DNA of 64,000 nucleotides from Chrysaora quinquecirrha (lineage: Eukaryota; Cnidaria; Scyphozoa; Semaeostomeae; Pelagiidae), in assembly GCA_014526335.1 (NCBI GenBank), contig JACTAT010000060.1:3556921-3620920 (forward strand), written 5' to 3'. The translations under genes were made by a program, and so were the position numbers. A model generated the notes under the pieces. The model had not been told where the DNA came from and did not search any database. It saw only the letters and a list, made by a program, of their open reading frames with translations. Of the stretch, positions 57,447 to 64,000 are shown piece by piece; positions within the stretch are counted from its first letter, which is position 1, and each line of letters starts with the position of its first letter.

Positions 57447-59231
57447 ATGGCCCTTATGAATATCTGAAATGCGATCCAACTAACAAAATTAAGCGCCAAG
57501 GTCTGAAGCTTATTAAAAGCTTGCATGACATGAAAATAATTTCAGATGAAACATATCGGAAGATCAAACCTTCTGATTCTCATGCTCCACGTTTCTATGG
57601 ACTTCCCAAAATACACAAAGAGGGTTTTCCTATCAGACCTATAGTTTCCTGTAGTGATACACCACTAGAAAACCTCTCAAAGTATATTGCGGAAATCTTG
57701 AAACACTACATCAAGAAAAGGGGACATGCAAAGAGCTCAAAAGAATTTTCGGAATTCATCCGTAATGTTGAGATAGAAGACGATGAAATGATGATATCTT
57801 TCGATGTCACCTCGCTATACACCAACGTGCCTATTAAGGACTCTTTGAGAATCATAAGTGATTTACTCCGAAAAGACAGAGATCTAAACAAAAAAACTCC
57901 TATACCTGTGGATAAGTTGATTGAAATGATAGAATTCGACTTAACTACCACTTGGTTCAAATTCAATGGGAAGTTTATCTCGCAAACAGATGGAGTAGCA
58001 ATGGGAAAACCTGCCTCTTCTGTTGTTGCTGAGATCTTTATGCAAGAAAAAGAATCTCTTGCCCTTGATTCATACATTGAGAAACCAAAAGTATGGGAGA
58101 GATATGTAGATGATGTGTTCGTGATTATGAAGAGGGACAAGATGGAAGATTTCTATAAGCACATCAATTCCCTACATGTGAAATTGAAATTCACTACAGA
58201 GGTAGAGAATGATGGAAAACTAGCCTTCCTTGACACTGAGATTCAAAGGAATGCCAATAAAAGTCTAAGCGTATCAGTGTACAGGAAGCCCACTCACACT
58301 GACCAATACCTTAATGCGAACTCGCATCACTTAGACAGTGTCAAAAACAGTGTCATATCTTCTCTCTTCAACAGAGCAAAATCTATCACGAGCAATCTTG
58401 ATGATCTAGATAATGAGTACAAAAGGATCTCAAGCGTTCTAAAGGCCAATGAATATAAACAAGAAGACATACGCAAGGTCACGAGAAAAATCTCAAAGCC
58501 CAGACAGAATACTGAGGCTGACAAAGAGGAGCCTAAATGTTCTATGAACCTGCCATACATCAGAGGGACAAGTGAGAAAATCCGTCGATCTTTGTCTAAA
58601 CAAAATATAAGGTGTACTTTTATTCCCTTAATACACTTAAAAAGTCGCTTTCAAGGCCAAAAGACAAAGTTGACGATCTTGAAAAATCAAACGTGGTATA
58701 CAAAATACCATGTAGAGATTGTCCTAAATCATATATAGGACAATCGAAAAGAGAGACAGGAACTAGGCTCAAAGAACATAAATCGAATGTGACCCATGGT
58801 CGAACTGACAAAAGTGATCTTGCCAATCATTGTTGGACGGAAAAACACCAGATGGATTGGGATAACATTTCAGTGATTGATGAAGATAAGAACTGGAAAA
58901 ACAGACTTGTTAAAGAAAGCATTCACTCAGTTCTATCAACTCCTTGTATCAATCAAGTATCTTACTCAATCCCAGAAATCTGGTTGAATAACATCAAAGT
59001 TGCACTGAACGCAATTTTGGCGCCACAAATTTTAGAAATTGAGCGCCAAAAATTCCGAGCTTCCTCGCAGGTCCGGTTAATTTCACACCTTTCGATCCGA
59101 CCTTTGCAATAAATAGGCAAGAAACCACATTTCTCATTGCCCGATGATTGGAGACGGATCTCTCCCGAAACGTTGCCCAACTAAATATCAAAGGCTTGTC
59201 ATGATAAGTGGTGACTATCATGTCGAATACA

Positions 59232-61000
59232 TTGACTCATCAAAATGAGTGCACCGCAATGTTGCGTGTGGGTTCTTTGGATAGCGCGAAGGGAAGAAAG
59301 AGCACGCTAAGGGCCTAAGGCATAAGCTAACAAAGACTGCAGCTTTATAACTTAAGATGTTTTAAGATTCCAATCAAGACGAAGACTAAACTAAAATATG
59401 ATTACACACAAATATATAACACTGACTAATTAGACAACACCGCGATACATCACACAACATGTTGACAAACAATGACAAAAGAACACACATTTCCCGGAAA
59501 GGAAGTTACTTACACTAACACGAGAACTGCACGCAAACATTGAAATCACGACAATTTACAGAAACGAAAGTAAAAACCAAATCAATTAATGAATACTAAA
59601 ACACGAAAGTAATTAAAAACACAGTTACATTACAGCAACAAAAAAATTCTGCACTTGTATAATCCTGAACAGATTTTAGGAAACTAGATGAGTTTCATTG
59701 ACTAACTCTCAGTGGTTTTGAAATTATGCTGGCAAGATTCTACCCGCGGACCCATGCCCCCCAGCCTGTGTAGGGTTAAGGGGGTACCAGTCATTCAGCG
59801 AGGGCTGAAATACTAGACATATTAAGCAACTCTTGAGGGCTGGACAAAAGTCCAGTTGCTTAATGAAAAAAAAGTGTGTACTATATCGGATATCTCATGC
59901 AAAGTTCTTCATTTAAGGGTCCGAGTTGGCGATATATAAATTGGAGACGCCAATCAAGGCAACGTAAAACATCACTGCAACAGTTTTGTCTCATACTTTT
60001 CTAGCAGTGATCTTGTTCCGTAATCAAACTGATAGATTCTTTAGAATCACCCCGTTCATAAACAACGGTTGCAAGGCAGAGGTCTAAACAGACCGGCGGA
60101 GCGCAAAAGCCCGCGCCTCGGTAAGGGCTAGTAAATAAAGGATTTGCAAGATATTCTAAGAAAAAGAACATGGGGATTAGGGCTATGACTAGAAAATTGT
60201 TGGGGATATGGGATGTTCGGAGATATATAATATAATGTTCCTGAGTCTCACGATCGTCAAATGCAAGACCTAATTAGGTCGTCCTTCCTCAATCTCAAGA
60301 TCTTGATCGCTGCATATTCACGCGCTGTCTGTCTTATGAGGGTCTCTTTTAATACTGTTTTGAGCTTACCTGAAGGTTGTACAATCTTTTTAATAAGAGC
60401 CAGATAACTTTTGCCGAGGCTCGATATTCTTATTTTTTAATTATTCGAGGCCTCAGTGTTCTTAATCACGACTATGTCTTAATTGTGTTCTTATTTCAAC
60501 ATTGATTTTTCTACAACTGCACGCAATAAATTGCTTCTACGAACAACAATTAACAGTTTTGCATATATCTTCAATATTTAGTAATTGCATTCTTCTGTTT
60601 TGTGAACACTAGATGAAATCTTTAAAAAACAACTTTCGTTGCTCCTAATGTTCCTCTGAGACTGGACATGTTCTTACTTCTTATTGTTTGGCAAATCAAG
60701 CCGGGATTGAGCCTCGTTGTTCTTATTTTTTAGTGTGTTCTAATAAAGAAAGAGTATATTGGATTCAAGATTATGGCAGGGTCAAAAATTCATTCTGTAT
60801 TCTGTAAGTTGTCATACTGTACGTTATTTTTTGAAACATTCACCTACCATCTCTTCTACTTCTCAATCAAAACTTCTTTTCGACCCTTGAAAAATTTTTA
60901 ACAAACGAGAAATGAATTTAACATTAAGCTACAGATTAGCTTGTGGTTATTCTGTTCCCTTTCGAAACTATGAAACTTGCATAATTATAACAGTAGCTGT
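59232..61000. other. Intergenic stretch with one structured hairpin
   Basis: No gene is supportable. 59735-60130 is GC-richer than its surroundings and contains the compound hairpin at 59821-59864 and the phrase GGTCTAAACAGACCGGCGGA near 60080, also a small inverted repeat. It could be a structured RNA gene or a MITE. The rest is AT-rich. Confidence 0.4.
59821..59864. other. Two-step hairpin
   Basis: ATTAAGCAA (59821-59829) pairs with TTGCTTAAT (59856-59864), and CTGGAC (59840-59845) pairs with GTCCAG (59850-59855) around an AAAA loop, with a 10-nt one-sided bulge between. It is followed by A9. No known RNA family recognised. Confidence 0.5.
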
Positions 61001-61001
61001 G

Positions 61002-61009
61002 TATATAAA
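61002..61009 (+). promoter_or_regulatory. TATA box of the RRRWA-repeat precursor gene
   Basis: TATATAAA, with transcription start expected near 61033. A short 5' UTR exon could end at GAAAAG|GTAC (61096). A T-rich TTTCTTATGCAG acceptor (ending about 61735) precedes the coding start at 61762. This matches the non-coding-first-exon layout suggested for the lectin gene. Prediction only. Confidence 0.45.
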
Positions 61010-61411
61010 GCCATGCAATGGGCCTTGGTGCTTCAGAACAGATCGGCTGATCTGGTGGAATCATCAGGGACTATCGTCGACATCTGACGAGAAAAGGTAC
61101 TATCTTGTTTTTGTTTTCTGCACTGTACTAAAACAATTAGCTACTTAGTATTTTCAAATTTAACTTCTTCTTAGTCCGATTTTCACCAAGATGTTTTAAT
61201 TTACATATAGTAATCTAAATTTTTTTCTAAGACTATCTGTAAGTAACTACTACTAGCCGGCCTTTTCTAACCATGATTTTTCCAGTGGTCTTCAAATTTT
61301 GACAAAAAGAATATTAATTCTTAAGGATAAAATTCATTTCTAAGATTCAGGTTGTCACGATGGTTCAAACCGGTGCACTAATGTTTTTATAAGAAGTTAT
61401 GTTCTCCAACA

Positions 61412-61616
61412 TATTAGGGTCGTTTTGAAGGGGGGGGGGGATGGGTTACATGTTCCTCAGTTCACTTGAGAATATCCCTTTGTTCCCTGGAGTTTTGTGG
61501 GATTATTTTTCAGACAGATTATCATGCGGATCGGTCCCCGTTTCCTGATGTTCACTTGTTCGCTTTTAATTTTGGCCATGTTTCCATGTTCCCAGGAAGC
61601 TTAAATGACCCTAATA
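61412..61616. repeat. 205-bp MITE in the 5' UTR intron
   Basis: TATTAGGGTC (61412-61421) is the reverse complement of GACCCTAATA (61607-61616). A G12 tract follows the left end, and 'catgttccc' words are repeated inside. Confidence 0.6.
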
Positions 61617-61761
61617 TACGGGTATACAACAATTGGTATAATGAAAGGTTCTTGCCTACACCCCAAAATGCCAAGTTTCAGCTATGCTCATTCCTCTTGT
61701 GCTTATGCTCATGCATCTTTTCTCTTTCTTATGCAGTATTCAGGCAGAGGAAGAATTTGAA

Positions 61762-63481
61762 ATGAGAGCTTTTGTTCTTTTTGCTGTCCTTTTAGGACTA
61801 GCACTTTGTATCAGTGGTAAGCTAAGTGAAAGTTTCTTAATTACTATACAAATTCAAATTCTATATCCTAATTTAGTACTAGCCGTTTCTTATAGGTTTT
61901 AAGAATTTCCAATAAATTGAAAGAAAAATTTGCTATCCTACCCAAATTTCGTTCGCCGATGAATAAGATCAGCAAATAGGTCAAGATCAGGCTATGAGAT
62001 TAAAAGCAACACGGTGAAAAACACTGTTCAAAGGACCCAACTGGGTCAAGCTGTCGCCGTACGCGATTCGTGTATAACGATACCCTGGTCCGAGTTGAGG
62101 CTTGAAATCGTAAATTTCTACATAAAATGAGATTTACATTGAGTATTTTGGGGGAATTGCGATATAATTATTGTTATATATTAAAAATATATTTTTATTA
62201 TGTTTCTGCCATATATTTGTATAAGATGTCTTGTTCTTGAAATAAGTTATTCTTCGTTTTCTCCCAAGCCTCCATAGTGTCTTAAAGTTTCTTAATTTTC
62301 TGAGAACGTTCACCCACCCTCGGTATTCCGCTTAATCAGTATTCGATTTCTTTGTGGCGGTATAACTTAATGTTCGGTTAAATTTTAGGCGAGCCGGTTA
62401 AGAACGGGAAAGACGTTAAGCATCAAGACCCCCTCAGCAAAGATGTGAATGATATACCAGAGCCAACTAAAGAAGAATCCGATGAAAACTCAGAGGAAGA
62501 TTCCGAACACGAAGAACCGCAAGAAAAAGACCCTGAAGAAGATACCGAACAAGATGCCGAAGAGAAAGAACAAGATGCCGAAGAGCAGGATCCTGCTGAC
62601 GAAGACGAGTCTGCAGAGAACAGCCTTACAGAAGAGGAAGAACAGCCAAGAGGTTTATTTTTTGCTATTTTCTTTATGCTTAACATCCTTTTTTGCTCAG
62701 ATTTCATCGAGTTGTTTCACTTCAATATCCGGTTTTGTCTGACCTACAGTTTGTCTTTCCCAATACTTTTTCTCCAGATTCAAGAATTTTTATAAGAAAT
62801 TCGGAGAGTTCACAAAAAGTTTATTACAATGCTAAGAGTGTGAGTGTTGGGAAAGTATATTAGAAACTAAAACGATACACTTGTTTTTATAAAGAACCAA
62901 TCTATAAGGAACCTACATGCAGAAGACATCGTGGAAGGCCGTTAAATATAAAAGACTTGTACTAAAAATCACAGACGAGTTTTGGAGTGTTTCGTATTGG
63001 TAACTCTGGCATGAAGTGAACACCAACCCCTGTCCCCTATCCTAAAGCTACCTCGCATTCTATCCCACCCGCTTAACTTTTCAAGCTTGACTTGTAAAAG
63101 TCTATTCTCTTCTCCGTAGATGTAGCGGAAGTTGAGGAAGCTGACCAAGCCAAAAAGCCAGCTGACCCGCTTTTCTTTGGGAGAAGCCGTAGACGATGGG
63201 TTTTTCGCAGAAGATGGGCTCGTAGAAGATGGGCTCGCAGAAGATGGGCTCGCAGAAGATGGGCTCGTAGAAGATGGGCTCGCAGAAGATGGGCTCGTAG
63301 AGGATACGCTCGCAGAAGATGGGCTCGTAGAAGATGGGCTCGCAGAAGATGGGCTCGTAGAAGATGGGCTCGCAGAAGATGGGCTCGCAGAGGATACGCT
63401 CGCAGAAGATGGGCTAGCAGATACCCTAGCAGAAGATATGCTAGCAAATTATGGGCTCCCAAACCCGTGTTTATTGGATAG
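61762..63481 (+). CDS. Secreted precursor: signal peptide, acidic pro-region, RRRWA-repeat cationic region (putative antimicrobial-type peptide)
   Basis: Three coding exons, 61762-61816, 62389-62652 and 63120-63481, joined by GT-AG introns that are both phase 1, give 226 residues. Exon 1 is a signal peptide (MRAFVLFAVLLGLALCISG). Exon 2 is acidic: by my count about 39 Asp/Glu in 87 codons, with runs such as EEDSEHEEPQEKDPEEDTEQ. Exon 3 starts DVAEVEEADQAKKPADPLFF, then GRSRRRWVF, 14 pentapeptides (12 RRRWA, 2 RRGYA), degenerate SRYP, SRRYA, SKLWA, and ends PKPVFIG. The last 100 residues hold about 47 Arg, 14 Trp and 4 Tyr. A signal plus anionic pro-part plus cationic Arg/Trp-rich end is the layout of antimicrobial-peptide precursors (compare Hydra arminins in plan, not sequence). 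The RSRRR stretch could be a convertase site. AATAAA is at 63689. Alternatives: secreted matrix or egg-coat polycation. Gene structure firm; function inferred. Confidence 0.8.
62870..62965. repeat. ATAAGGAACC-family MITE fragment in the precursor's intron 2
   Basis: TTTTTATAAAGAACCAATCT then ATAAGGAACCTACATGCAGA, followed by AGACATCGTGGAAGG, matches the left edge of the family (compare 41250-41330). No right edge found. Confidence 0.6.
63206..63415 (+). repeat. 15-bp coding minisatellite, 14 units
   Basis: Unit CGY-AGA-AGA-TGG-GCT, with units 7 and 13 as CGY-AGA-GGA-TAC-GCT. The first codon alternates CGC/CGT in a partly regular order. The two variant units six apart suggest a higher-order duplication of a 6-unit block. 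The 15-bp period keeps other frames open on both strands. Confidence 0.95.
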
Positions 63482-64000
63482 ACTTGACTGTCTCTATGAA
63501 TGAACACTGCGTGTATTGTTTCTTTATTACAATTCAATTTTTTGATTGATGAACGAACAGAGAAATAGTTTTTCTCTCTATGCAAAGCCTACCTGGGGAT
63601 CGGAAGATGGGGCTTTCGTTAATTTCCAATATGGGAGGGTTCGTGCACATGCAGTAAATTTTGCAAAAATCAATATTTGGGATCTGTGAATAAAATCATG
63701 GACAAAAAATCGACTTTGAGTTATTAACAAATCCGATAAAAGGAATAATCGCGCGAATTCGTGCCATACAATGCCACAGACAGGGAGTTTAAACACGAAA
63801 TAAACCCTTCACCGTATGTTGCAATAATACAGTACAAATGTTTGGTCTATTTTGATTATTATCTATTTATACGTGGTGTTTGTGTAACAGTGCCTTTGAC
63901 TGAGCATGCGCCGAAAAATTTCATTCCAAAATTTTCGCCAAGAAAGTCACATGAAAGTTTCGGGAACTGAAAACATAAAATATCTAAGAAAATTTCAATG
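63482..64000. other. 3' UTR and flank of the precursor gene
   Basis: The 3' UTR probably runs to about 63710 (AATAAA 63689-63694). Beyond that I see nothing recognisable. Confidence 0.4.

Larger units (their letters stand above)
54736..59112 (+). pseudogene. Penelope reverse transcriptase with GIY-YIG endonuclease, broken
   Basis: N-terminal part (54740-55320) has WIINLSSKDLSSSEKSLLSR, GLNFGLAPTYIPKKD and ILSADKGRATVLLNSSDYIQ, with an in-frame stop at 54909-54911. After the BEL insertion it resumes at 57447 (YEYLKCDPTNK) with HAPRFYGLPKIHKEGFPIRP, MMISFDVTSLYTNVP and ERYVDDVFVIMKR (catalytic YVDD at 58103-58114), LAFLDTEIQRN and VYRKPTHTDQYLN. A frameshift near 58630 moves the C-terminal GIY-YIG domain (VYKIPCRDCPKSYIGQSKRE, RLKEHKSNVTHGR) into another frame. 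In intact elements RT and the GIY-YIG nuclease carry out target-primed reverse transcription. Three lesions make this copy inactive. Confidence 0.85.
54281..59231 (+). mobile_element. Penelope-like element with inverted terminal copies, interrupted by a BEL/Pao insertion
   Basis: 54281-54732 is the reverse complement of 58782-59231, about 450 bp, including the end of the endonuclease domain. Such inverted pseudo-LTR arrangements are characteristic of Penelope-like elements. Between them is one RT-GIY-YIG polyprotein split by a ~2.1 kb antisense BEL/Pao insertion (about 55320-57446). The left inverted copy abuts the truncated RLE-LINE. Confidence 0.85.

Noticed and set aside
63132..63503. Long + frame of AEDGL/VEDGL repeats
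   Set aside because: Shadow of the RRRWA minisatellite; it has no upstream splice-compatible frame and no start of its own.
63073..63585. Long minus-strand frame of LLRAH repeats
   Set aside because: Same 15-bp periodicity artefact on the other strand; no promoter, signal or splice context.

Overview
This 64 kb window is eukaryotic. It is AT-rich and intron-bearing, with GT-AG splice sites, AATAAA signals, many MITEs and several retroelement classes. The mix fits a marine invertebrate, most likely an anthozoan cnidarian such as a coral or sea anemone: DIRS, Penelope, BEL/Pao and restriction-like-endonuclease LINEs, a Pins/LGN GoLoco protein, a holothurian-type hemolytic lectin, and a laminin-N-terminal protein. 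That placement is an inference; nothing in the window proves the species. One 500-N assembly gap lies at 45062-45561.

Layout. 0.8-7.6 kb: 3' half of a GPSM2/LGN/Pins-like gene (+ strand) with four GoLoco motifs and introns full of MITEs, a LINE scrap and a tRNA-derived SINE. 7.6-13.5 kb: mostly unannotatable, with G-tract MITEs and a dead Tc1/mariner transposase. 13.6-19.5 kb: a DIRS element on the minus strand with PAT/Ngaro-type split direct repeats (A1, B1-A2, B2), a SAP-domain gag and RT-RNase H, but no tyrosine recombinase; it holds a 74-bp satellite that carries two TGACTCA sites per unit. 19.8-21.4 kb: LINE 3' end followed by a 57-bp satellite. 21.6-26.0 kb: a second, degenerate DIRS element (+) that keeps a tyrosine recombinase and ends in three cloverleaf-like DNA/RNA folds. 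26.3 kb: an orphan signal-peptide exon (-). 27-28 kb: two MITEs. 30.0-32.3 kb: a possible orphan terminal exon and an intact hemolytic-lectin gene (-). 32.2-37.9 kb: a ~190-bp satellite. 38-45 kb: repeats and nested MITEs. 46-47.6 kb: laminin-N-terminal/LE exon (-). 48.4-49.0 kb: two exons of a trypsin-like protease, apparently a relic. 49-59 kb: BEL/Pao, LINE, RLE-LINE and a Penelope-like element, the last interrupted by a BEL/Pao insertion. 61-63.7 kb: a complete three-coding-exon gene (+) for a secreted, charge-partitioned precursor.

The most notable item is that last gene. Spliced, it encodes a 226-residue preproprotein: signal peptide, a strongly acidic middle, and a C-terminal ~100 residues made of 14 tandem RRRWA/RRGYA pentapeptides (about 47 Arg and 14 Trp). 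An acidic pro-part followed by an Arg/Trp-rich part is the layout of cnidarian antimicrobial-peptide precursors, but I do not recognise the repeat from any described family. The lectin and this gene together suggest a defence or chemical-interaction flavour to the host genes, but they are 30 kb apart and nothing shows co-regulation.
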